Part shown: positions 12,701 to 24,700 of the stretch, one piece after another | Layout: the number at the start of each line of letters is the position of its first letter | Numbering within the stretch: position 1 is the stretch's first letter | Origin: Larus michahellis | Lineage: Eukaryota > Chordata > Aves > Charadriiformes > Laridae | Direction: 5' to 3' | Assembly: GCF_964199755.1 (NCBI RefSeq) | Contig: NC_133897.1 | Coordinates: 73,384,080-73,448,079 of the forward strand | DNA: 64,000 nucleotides | Program-made: the position numbers and the translations under genes | The notes under the pieces: generated by a model | Seen by the model: the letters and a program-made list of their open reading frames with translations, nothing else | Told to the model about the DNA's origin: nothing | Database searches by the model: none

Positions 12701-15700
12701 TGGACTGTGCATGATCTTCTACAAGGGAAAGCACTGGGGATATAGCTGACAGAAGAGCACGGCTCTTCAATTCACGAGTTATTTAATTTTTTTCTAATTT
12801 TACTTTGGTCTAAATCAGACCACAATCAATGATTTTTGAATTCTGAAAGTTATGCAGACTCCAGGACCGCTTATTGAACTTGGCAGTCTTACAGTTTGTC
12901 TCTTTAGGAGATCTGAGGTGAAGCACATGAATGTTCAAGGCTGGAAGCCTGCACCATCTAACATCCCTGTCCTGGGACATAGCCCATATGAAACATAATT
13001 TGCCTTAGCAAAAGCTCGTCAGATCTCAGATGTTATGAATGAAACAATTGTAGCTCAACAGAACACCATTTTCTGACAGAATGTTGCTACCTGGAATACC
13101 CTGGGCCCCACTGATGTCATCTATGATGACGGCAGCAAAGCTTGAGGAGTAGTTAAACTGCAGAAAACAGTTCATTTGTGTAATTGTTCTTGTTGATTAT
13201 GTGTGGGATGGTGCCTGTGTGCCTAAAGCAGGAGGACCCTTCCTTCTTGACTGTACCCCCATTCAGAGCCCATGGGGAGCTGTAGTGGATGGGAAAACAA
13301 TATATAGCACGTTCATGTCCATTTAAAAACCAGCCATGGTCCTGGCCAAAAGCGTTGGGTGTGATTCCACACTGCTCTAAACTGATGCACGCAGCTTGTA
13401 TCAGGCCCTGGATTTCTCCACTGGTTAGAAGCTATTTTTCTTTCACGTTCCTCTCCATTTGCCTTCCCTCAGAGTTTACATTTCCAAACAAACCCACACC
13501 CACAAACTAGTAATTTGTCATGTGGGGTTGTGGTTTGGTCTTCCCTTTTTTTTTTCCCCACAAAGCACAAAATTGCTACAGCTAATATTGGCTGTTAGAT
13601 TGAGAATTTATGTGCTATCTAAGAGGAATAAAAGCCAAATACCAATTAAGTCACTTTGGAAGCACACAAATGTGTCTAAGCTTCTGTGCTGATGAAGCTG
13701 ACCAGACATTTCTGCAGATTTGTCTCTCTGTGTCATAGTCCTGCTGTTGCACAACAGTGAGTTGAAGTGGCAAAACCTGTACTATTGATAAATAAATCAA
13801 ACACGTGTTACACCACTATGTTGAAGATTAGAATAAATTAATGTCTCTGTAGTTAGTTGGGAGGAGACCTTTGAACCTTGAAAATATCAGAATACTAGAG
13901 GGACATGAATGCAGTGATCATAGAGAAAGATCTCACTGATGGTCTCTACTGCAAATCAGAAAATGCTTGCAGAGAAAGCATTGAATTAAGTTGCAGTAGG
14001 TTATACTGCAATTTTAAGAGCAAAACTGTGGTACCAAATGTGAAACACTTTCTGCAAGGAGAGATAGAGATAGGCAGTGCTAAAACAACAGTTTGACAGT
14101 CGCCAACAAAAGCTGGTAATACTTCACTATGGAAGTAATAATGAACATTTTTTTAAAAGTAAGCATTTGAGGAATCCAGATGCAGCATTGGGAGGTTCAA
14201 AGTTACCAACTAGCTTAGATTCACCTCTGGAAAAAAAATATATTTTCTATATACTTAAAGAAAGAGGTTATTCCTCAGCCTAATCTGAACACTGATTCCA
14301 TTCAGACTGTTGATAGCTACAACAGAAAAAGAAGACTTTCTTAAACCACATATACACACAAAAAAGGACTATCTTAACTTTTAAAGTCTCCTTTACAGAT
14401 TGCCTTTTAGAAAATATGGGAAATTACAGTTAATCTAAAACTATTTTAGTTCTACAACCATAGCCACTGCAGAAATGTATCTCACCGGTGATCACTGAAG
14501 CTACCAGTCTCTTATTCCTGTAAACACAGGATGAGATTCTGCTCATCAGCTTTAACTGTCAAGGTAGGCATGTTGTGTAAGGTGTCTTCCTAGGCTCTCT
14601 TTACAACAAATGGCAAGCACCTCTAGAGTGCAGTCTTCACATCAGTTAATGTCTTCTAGTATATAGTCTTCTAGTATCTATTAATAGGTGGAAAGAATTC
14701 CTCAGGGATGTCTCTTTCTTCATTTACAATAGAGGGAATCAAGTCTCAGCTGAGAGTAGATGCTCACCTTTGAAATTGTTAGCACTGAGTGTGATGGACG
14801 CTATCCATGACATCTTTCATCCTTTGAAAGGATGAAACGTGGGATGGGACTGTACTAGGCTGTTTGCAGAGATAATGGCTGTGTCGACATTAGTGTTTTA
14901 GTTCACAGTGGGACTATATATTTCCTTCAAATCAGCCCCATTTACTATGCTGTGATTCACACTGTAGAGCTGTCTTCGGGTGTACAAAATGGTTATCTTT
15001 CTGGTGAAGTTAAATAGAAGATACACTCTCAGACAGCAGCTAAACCAGGATTTACAGCTAGTCCAAAATACACCCTCCCTCCCCCCCACAATGCATACAG
15101 CGTGAATGTCAGGTCCTCAGCACCAACTGTTTTGCTCTACAGAACCGTTCCTATTAGGCTGCACTACTTGCCAATATATACAAAGACAGCTGATTCAAAT
15201 CAGCTCCATGTGTCAAACTTGCCTGTGAAAAATACAATGTAAGTATGATGGAGATTTTGGACTGGCAGAAGAAAATAACAGAGCTGTAGACCCTGGAATA
15301 AAGGTTGTAGTCGTGCTGTTCTGGCTGCAGCTGAGTAAAATGAAGGGGCTGCTGATCCCAAATGCTCTCAGCTTTCTTTTGCTGCTCCTACGCCAAAGGT
15401 TGCCACCCCCTCAGTCAGCATAACTTAAAAGGGTATTTTTTCCCTCGCCATGTTTTTTTCATAATAGGTCAGGTGGATTTAAACACTGTAATAGTGAGGT
15501 CTAAATTGCATTGCTACCCATCAACATAAAAATTCTTCAGTAAACAATCTCACCTCTCAAAAACATGTAAGATTAGCTTAAAAATATATAAGATCTTTAA
15601 AAACGGTGTTTTTGTTTACCGGCTGGGTTTTGCGCCTTTGTGATTCATGCTGGCAGGTTTCTGGACAACAATGGTCCTGAGAAAATACCAGTTTTCTCAA

Positions 15701-18700
15701 ATGAAAGCTGAGATTTTCAAGTAATCACTGGCTCAAGCAGCCAAAGTTTAAGCAAGCCACTCAGTTTACTGCAACTTCACAGGCAAATCACAAAAATCAC
15801 AAAACCCAAAAAGTTTGCCCATTCTCCTGAATTAAATCCAAGTGCCCCAGTCCTGTTAAACCTGTCATCTGGGGAACTTCTCATGTGAGTATTACAAAAA
15901 TGTGAAGGAGAAGAAAGTCTGTTTGGTGTGGTCTGTTGGAATACCGGTATGCCAGGCCATTTTATGAGACTGGGCTGAGACTGTTTAGTATCTGAGGCCA
16001 AAGCCTACAGCAGTTCTTGTTGCATGCTATAACTTTTTTGCAGTGTTTTGGCTAATCACTGCGGTAGTCTTACTACTCTTGATTTTCTAATAAGAATTCT
16101 AAGCCATGGATCAAAGCTGGCTGGTTGTTTAGGTATTAATATTTTAAAAGACCATCTGGTTTTAATAAGTTCTTAAAAAGGACAGAGGCATACTGGGAAT
16201 TACTTTTGATATTTCTAAGTCGTGCCACTGTTGCATTTTTAAACATTTCAGCAAAACTGATATTATAATAGGAATGGTGTTTATACAAAGACTCTTAAAT
16301 TTCTGTTAAACAACTGTGCTGTGTCTTAAATGACAAGAAATCTTATCTAGCACATGCCAAAGGCATGCTGAAGATTTTTCCAACAGCTCTGATTCATCTC
16401 CTTGAATTAATTTTTTCTTAGAGATACAGTATAGACAATCATTTTATTAACAACCAGCTGTTTTAATATTCATTGCAATAAAGAGATTATTCTTCTAGAA
16501 CCCGCAGCACAACTGGTTCTGCATTGTAGAGCCAAACAAGACTGATTACTGCCAGAATTAATGAGCCTTTCCATACCCATATGCCACATACACTATAATT
16601 CATCTGCAGTTTAATCACTAACTAAAAATTTAGAACTGACTGTGGGGAGACGGGACTTAATTAAGTGATTCCTTGCAGGCCTGTATTCCTTGCTGTCCAA
16701 CCCTCACACAGAAACTTGGATCACAAGAAGCTTGCACAAACACACACACTCATACTTTGTGCAGCCATTGCAGAAGAGGACAAGTGCAGAGTGAAGGGAA
16801 GGCAGGCTGTACTGCTCTCCCAGTACATCGCGCGTGGGACAGAGCTGAGCAAAGCCTCAAGCCCTTTGTGGCTCTTTCTGGTGTCACTGCAGTGACAAGT
16901 GAATGATTACTTTGAGATACTTTCCTTAGTAATATATATTTAACCTTTAAAATGCCCACGGGGCACTTTTTCTGTGAAATTACATAAATCCACTACCTTT
17001 TTAATAACAGCCGATTCACTGGACAGGTTAAGTCCTGTGTTCTGAGGGACAGAAATTCTGTCCCTACCACTGGCAGAAAACCCTCACAGAAGTGGCTGGG
17101 TAAGAGGAGAAGGAGGCGTGGGTCTTACGGTACCGTTCAGGAAAATGTTTGGCCCTAATTTTGCCTTCTTAACTGTAGATATCAAAGTGTTCTACTAAAT
17201 AAAAGATCTATATTAGCATAATTTCATACATAGGAATTTGAAGCACAGAGAGGTAACACGGCTTTCCTAAAACCTGATGATAATTTGGTGGGAGAGCTGC
17301 AGAGAACCCCCATTTATGGACTCCCACTTCTGTGCCCTATCCACAGAAACGTGCTGCCTCCCAGTGCTGTCTAGATATACCAGGCATTTGTGGAGCTGTA
17401 TTTTTAGCCCTGATATTCTCTTTGGCTGGAACTGGGCCATGAAGATTCACAGTCAGCTAAGGGCTGTAAATATCCCTTAGACTTTATGGGAGGAAAACTG
17501 GCATAATATCAAAGCAGAACAAGCCCTTTCTTAAATTTCAGTTTTGTTAACTACTATCATACTTGAAAGATTTCCCTGCAAAATAAGAAAGAACCAACCA
17601 GCTGCAGCATGTTGTAAACGAGTGAAAATTAGAAAGAAGAATTCCTGCAGACTTTATCATGTTATGGCAACAAAATCAGTTTTTAAGAACTACAAATCAC
17701 GGAGGTTTCAGGGCTTTTTCAGACTTCATGACTTATGCTGGTCATTAAGCCATCAAGAAAAAGTCTTTTCATCTCGCAGTAATCCTGTAAATACTTCTTT
17801 TCTCCCTACCCACTCTGTTGTAGGAGAAGACCAAATATCCCCATGCATTTCGGATGCATAGGCCTTTCTCAAAACTACATTACCACTAAAATATTAAGGC
17901 TCCATAGCTAGATAAAAATTCTTTAAAAAATGTAGAACTACTTTTTGTCCTGTTTTGGGGAATGTCTTTTGATTTATGTTGATCCATAGCTAATATGCTT
18001 ATTTTAAGGTGACATAAAACTCTGTAAAGCTGAGGTCTTACAGAAGGGTGAAAAGAACTATATTACAGACAAAAGACAACAAGTAGCACATACGGACACA
18101 TCGTCTTGTGTGTGTCATAACAACATTAGTCCTCAAGAATATGAGGATTAGTTGTCTCCAACAAGCGCTTAATTCCATTAAACAAGTAGTCCTGAGAAAA
18201 AGTGAGAAAAAAATACAGAGTTCTGCTACAGCCTGAGTGACTTCCGAGTGAAGCAACCAGGGAAAATCAGAATGGTGCACTCTCTTTGGTGGGACATAGT
18301 AAGGGTTCTGCGGGCATACTTTTACGATAAATAACTGGACTGCTTTTATAGAAACATTTTATAAGGTTGCAAGGTACAGCAGTTGTTTTGCTTGTAAACT
18401 AACAACTCCTGGCCCCTCAATGTGCTGTTTCTGAGTGGAAGAATTTTTCGCAGTAAGTTAGCACTCTAAATTAGTTTTTCGGAGACACAGTGCCAGTCTG
18501 ATTAGCATTCACTTTGCACAGGAAAGAGCTTGGATAGCTTCTGCATTCATTCTGCTTTCCTCTTCACTCAGACACTATTCCTTCCGCTCAACAGTCATTC
18601 CCCTGGATACCATTCGTTTCTGATTAACACAGGAGAATTTCCCCAAACCATGGCTTGCAGGCAGTATGTTTCCCATGAAATCTTCCCACATTATTTGCAG

Positions 18701-21700
18701 CCAAAGAAAATTAAAACATTAAAACTTACCAAAAGGGAAAGTTAAAATTGGTATTGCCTTTAGCATATTACTTTCTCAGTCTTGTTGCCAGATGATAAGA
18801 GGCCGCTAATCTAACAAGTAGTTTGTGTTTCTTACAGAAAGAACAACTTCGTTAATAACTTTAAAAACTCAAGACAGTGTAACGACTCTCAAAAATTTCC
18901 AGGGATATCAGTTGAAAAATAAAAGCATAGCTCTGAGCTATGGGGTCTCTGTGGGTCTTAACCTGGGCAGCATGTAAAAATGCTGCCAGTGCCGAGAACA
19001 ATTTTTGCCGCAACACATGATTAGTACTTAATGTCTGTGTGTTTTGCTGCTGCAACCAGAGGAGAGTCATTAAATTGTTACTTTGGAGAATATGCTGACC
19101 TTTCTTTCCAACTGTTAAATCAATGGGCTGGGAGGACAATGTTAAACCACAGGGTGTTTTTGGACCACCTGTTTTAACAGCAGTGTTGTCTTTTCCTTTT
19201 CTTTTCTTTTTTTCTTTCTTTCCTTTCCTTTCCCCTTTCCTTTCCTTTCCTTTCCTTTCCTTTCCTTTCCTTTCCTTTCCTTTCCTTTCCTTTCCTTTCC
19301 TTTCCTTTCCTTTCCTTTCCTTTCCTTTCCTTTCCTTTCCTTTCCTTTCCTTTCCTTTCCTTTCCTTTCCTTTCCTTTCCTTTCCTTTCCTTTCCTTCCC
19401 TTCCCTTCCCTTCCCTTCCCTTCCCTTCCCTTCCCTTCCCTTCCCTTCCCTTCCCTTCCCTTCCCTTCCCTTCCCTTCCCTTCCCTTTCCTCCCCTCCCC
19501 TTTTCCTTTTCCTTTTCCTTTTCCTTTTCCTTTTCCTTTTCCTTTTCCTTTTCCTTTTCCTTTTCCTTTTCCTTTTGTTCTTTTTCTTCTTTTTCTTTTT
19601 CTTTTTTTCTTTTTCTTTTCTTCTTTTTCTTTTCCTCAGAATGAGGTGGCAATGCTTCTCAAGCCAATATCAGAGAAGATTCAGGAAATCCAGAACTTCA
19701 GAGAAAGGAACAGAGGCAGTCAAATGTTCAACCATCTTTCAGCCGTCAGTGAAAGCATACCTGCCCTTGGGTGGATAGCAGTGGTGAGTGACACACAGGA
19801 TGGTTGGGAGGGCTGTAGATGTGCTTCTGGATTGTGCGGCCCGGAATAGTTCCAGATCTTGCAGAACTCTGCAGTCTCATCTGCATAGTTCTTCAGTCTA
19901 CTACACCCAAGGTGTTTTGTAATATACCTAATACATCAGGGAAGGTGTCTGACTAATGTTTTACTTCCTTTCTCCTTCTGTTGTTTCCTGCTACCATGGG
20001 TTGATTGATGGTCCTAGTCTCCTAAACCAGGCCCTTATGTCAAGGAGATGAATGATGCTGCTACCTTTTATACTAACAGGGTATTAAAGGACTACAAGCA
20101 CAGGTATGTTGCCAAGCCCCAGTATCTACTAGCCAGAGAATGGAGCATTAGCCATTCCAATAAGATTCACAATGCCATCACAGAAAGCATTTTGTAAACT
20201 AAAAAGCATTTGATAAAATCTGCTTGCAGTAGTATACTTTCTCCTCCTCGTCTTTCACCTGCAGCCTGTTGTGGTGAGAATGGCAGCAGCACTAATTTTG
20301 GCATTTAATTTTCTGGCATTTTGGCATCACAAGCTCATATGCAAATACATACTTTCGTATCAATGTGTGGCTAGCTAGCTGCTATGCGTCCTTGTCTCAC
20401 TGGTGCACTCATACTGTTGCTGTTCTCACGCTTCGCTCGAAAATGTGCATTTAGGTGGTAGGTGTATACAAGTGAGCATCTAATTCCGTAGCTCCCAAAT
20501 GGATTTTTTTCTGTACCACTCCATTGTTCTTAAAGAGCACAAGTAACTCACAGAAAAGTTCCATGAATGAGATCTGTGAGTTGACAGAGAAAGAGAAAAA
20601 ATACAGGTCCTTCCTATGCCCTCTTAAAAAATGAATGTATAAATCCTGTTGATTTGGTACTCCTGGAAGAGTACCAGGCTCTTGATTTTTATATCCCAGT
20701 GAAGAACAGTATTTGCAGCTGAGTTTTTCTTCGTTAGTGAGGAAAACTTTACATATATAAAAGCTTTTCTATATATTTCTATTTATGGTATATGTATAAA
20801 TATTTATTATATACTATATATAATACATGTTATATATACATTATGTATTATTCCTGAAGCCTTAGTTTACCTACCGAAGGTACCTACTGGGGTAACTGAA
20901 GATTTTTACCATGTAGCTTTAGAAGTACTTATTCTGGAGAAGAAAATGTCTCACATAACAGTATAGACAGGGTACATTAATTAGGTATTGAGTTCTTCTC
21001 CTAGTAAGGAATTCTTTTCCTGTTTTTCACTGAATGAGATCACAGTGTCTTCCAAAGCAGTGGAAGGCTCTCCCTTGACTTCAGTAGGCTTTGCATTAAA
21101 CCTGTTGACCCAGATACTCAGCAATATTAAGCACCAAACTCCAAAGGAAATAAATAGGAGACAGACACCAAAACCCTTGTGAGCATCCAGTCCATAGCCG
21201 TCACTATTCAGTAATAAGTCTTTTCTGGACTGTCATAAGTAAGGACTCCATCTTACAAGCAGTTTCTCTCTCTCAGCATATTTCTTGTTTTCATGTACTG
21301 TCCAATTGGAAGACTAAGGCTTCCAAATAATGATTCCAGAGCCAACTTGTAACTTGTACTTTAAAAATTCTTGATGTATAAATATTTCAGTCTGGTGACT
21401 ATAACGTGATCCAGTACTATCTTGGCTACATTTGAACTTGGAAGCTAGAATATCTTACAGAACCCATGGATATTTAATTTTCTAAAATTCAGCACCCTGA
21501 GACTGAGTCTGGGTAGCTGCTGCACAGCTCCATTAACGCTCCATACTTCTAGTGCTTCTTTGGTTGACTTTGAGCCAGACCAGGATGACGACACACCCTT
21601 CCAGCAGGAATCACTCTCTGCTAGAGGCATCATTTGCCCTAGTTTATCCTCTGGAAGGATCTAAAAGCTTTCCAGCGTAGCAGGCCTTAGTATTTTTAGC

Positions 21701-24700
21701 ACTGGGCTGGCTGGCCGGCTGCCAACTGATTTGTCTATGGCTTTAAGGCAGATGTTGGGTTTTACCTACTTTAAGCAAGAGTAACAATGCTTTCTGTTTC
21801 TAAGTACAAACATTCACACATATAAATATTGTCTCTGTTTTTACAGTGATGCACGCCATGTTGATTGGGTGAAGTCATATCTGAACATCTGGTCTGAGCT
21901 TCAAGCTTATATCAAAGAGCATCATACCACAGGTCTCACCTGGAGTAAAACTGTAAGTACTCTTTGCTTCTTCATGAAGAACCATAAAACGCCAGTAACC
22001 AATTTGACTTTTAATGCAGTCATTAGCTCAGGAAAAATAAATATCCAGGCCAGGAACAGAAGTCATGGTCCATGGACTTCCCAACCAAGCCAATAAAAGT
22101 TTGAAAGGCAGGTGGAGAAAGTAGTCAGGCCATTGTGGTACACGTTTTGAGGAAGAGGGAAGAATTATTTAGGATGATTATAGCCATAACCCCCAGCTGC
22201 AAATGGTGAGGAGAGGCAGAAACAATTCTTGAGGCCTGCTACAGTAGAAAGCAGGAACAAAAACAAACACTAAAAATTTAAAGGACGTGTTAGACAAAGA
22301 AAATTGGGGGAACGTGGCAGGGAAAGGCAAAGAATGGTGGAAAGAATCTGAACAAAGAGAGATATTTAATAACAGGAAAAAGAAACACAAGGGATACTTA
22401 CCAATTTATTACTTCATAGATAGCTAGCTTTATAAAACTGGTATTTTATACATACACAAATAATTTTTTAAATACATATAGATAAGGAGAGTAAATATAA
22501 CTATGCATAACTATTTACACTCTCTATGTATTTATATAAAGATCTTTGTGTTACATCTGAGATACATAGCAAGATGATGGCAATGAATATTGTTCTCTAA
22601 AAGAGGTATAAACATGAAGAATTAATTTTCTGTTGGGTATAAAAAAAGTAAGAGTTTATGTCCACTGTCTACACAGTTGAAATGTTCTATATTATTCTAA
22701 TAATGTGCTCATGTTTATGACCAGGTTAGGAGAATTTCTGAAGTACATTAAAAATATAATCAGCCAGCTCTTTGCTGTTATCATCTCCTAAACTTACCAG
22801 TGCACTTACACACGTGCACATGCAGTCTTTCACACCAAGTTTATGATTTCTTCTGTATAAGCAAATACTTCTTTAAAAAATCGAATGACTATTCAAAGGA
22901 CTAATGTAGGCCACCAGGCAATTTAATTCCCAGACCAAATCATTGTAAGAACTCAGGAATATAGGGAAATGAAGTAAAGCTTTTGGATGGAATGGATCTT
23001 AATGTGGAAAAAGGGCTGGAACACCTCACCTATGAAGAAAGGCTGAGGGAATTGAGGTTGTTCAGCCTGGAGAAGGGAAGGCTTCAGAGAGACCTTATGG
23101 CAGCCTTTCAATTTATAAAGGGCGTTTATAAGAAGGTCAGGGAAAGACTTTAACAGGGCTTGTAGTGACAGGACAAGGGGCAACAGTTTTAAACTGAAAG
23201 AGGGTAGATTTAGATTGGACATAAGGAAGAAATCTTTTATTATGAGGGTGGTGAGACACCGGAACAGGTTGCCTAGAGAAGTTGTGGATGCCCCATCATT
23301 GGAAGTGTTCAAGGCCAGACTGGATGGGGCTTTGAGCAACCTGGTCTAGTAAAAGATGTCTCAGCCTATGGCAGGGACATTGGACTAGGTGATCTTTAAA
23401 GGTCCCTTCTAACCAAAACCGTTCTATGATTCTATGGTACCTGGAAAAGTTGCTTTATCTCCCCCCGCATGGAAGCGATAACCATGTAAGAGAATGTATG
23501 CTACTTGTGCTCAGCGACAGACTATGCAACTTTCTCTTCACACCCTTCATTAGACATTGTACAAGGCCTTACAGTAGTCAAGTATTCAAGTGCAAGTTCA
23601 AACACAGGAGAGACCATGATCTGTGTGGACTTCTTAGTTTGAAGCAATGCAAAAATGTTTAAACATGATAAATTAGAAGACTGGAATTATCTGCTGCTTT
23701 GTAGGTTCTGTAGCAAAAATCTAAAATATTAAACATTATTCTCTTCCTTAATTTAGTACAAAATTTCATGCTTGCTACAGCCTATTCTGTTTTAATCAGT
23801 GAATGTGAGAAGAGCTAATGATTTTACAATTATTATTAGATAAGGAAAAGAAATTGTAGTACTTATAGCAGAAATAGTCTAAGAATCTGGGGCAAATTTA
23901 TCTTTGTTAATACAGAGAAAGAATCATCTTCACCTTTAATGGCACTTCACAAGTATGGAAATGGTGTTATAAGATAAAGATCTGTTATAGCCATTTGATC
24001 AAACAGGAGGAACTCTCAGTGCTGGGAGTGCTGGTAATCTTACTCAGAGGTGTAGCAATTGCAGATTATATTTGACTAGTCTTAAGCTCAGCCATCACAT
24101 CTTTCTGTTTCCCTTTCCTTAGTTGAGCAGGAAATTGCTGAATACAATCTAGATGTGACTTGTTTATTCATATTAAGCATAGTTTCCTGCCAACAGTGCT
24201 CATTCCATCATGAGAGATGTGCCCATTACTGCATCTGACGTATTGATTTCACTCACTTTGGATATCACTCCGATATGAAAGTTGTCTTGGAAATATGGCT
24301 CATTTAAATTATCATTCATATCATGTGTGTCAGAAAGATTAAATTACAAACACATTTTTATGGATGTATAATTTTTTAAAGTTTTACTTCATGTGAGCGT
24401 AAGGAAATTAGAATCCAGTAAGTTAGCACGTTGTTTAAATAGCTTGTTGTTTAAATGTTGTTTAAATACTTCTATGAAGCTTGGTAACAAATACATTCAA
24501 GAAAGCAATGCGTTACTCAAGTGATAATTTGGTTTTTGTTATACATTTTAAAGTGAGGATGAAAATCACAAATTCATGCTGTGTGAAGTTAAGCATAAAG
24601 GTCTGCAGAATCAAGGCCCGGACAGAAAGAACTCTGATATATATAAAAGCTGTAGATATATTCCAGACGCAGTTGTTAATCATTGCACACAGCAGCTTCC

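Larger units (their letters stand above)
6736..19639 (+). other. CAP2: CAP2 intron (12.9 kb)
   Basis: No further exon is seen. It contains a minus-strand CR1 (11569-12040), a poly(A) run near 8157-8170, an enhancer-like motif cluster at 8758-8866, an exact CArG box at 11187, small palindromes at 14815 and 15187, and the large pyrimidine satellite against its 3' end. The rest is AT-rich unique sequence with only chance-length open frames. Confidence 0.85.

Noticed and set aside
15187-15204. 18-bp palindrome agctgatt-ca-aatcagct
   Set aside because: Short and isolated. Palindromes of this size are expected by chance in 64 kb, and no partner or conserved context is seen.
18861-19652. 263-codon minus-strand frame of KEKE/KGKERKG repeats and 173-codon plus-strand frame of SFSF/LSFP repeats
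   Set aside because: Pure translations of the pyrimidine satellite in two directions, with no non-repeat protein sequence of note. The real coding sequence here is CAP2 exon b starting at 19640.
22953-23339. 128-codon minus-strand frame
   Set aside because: Antisense of a CR1 3' fragment.
24432-24468. Three near copies of ttgtttaaat, considered as a short array
   Set aside because: Simple AT-rich local duplication without regular spacers. CRISPR arrays do not occur in vertebrate chromosomes.
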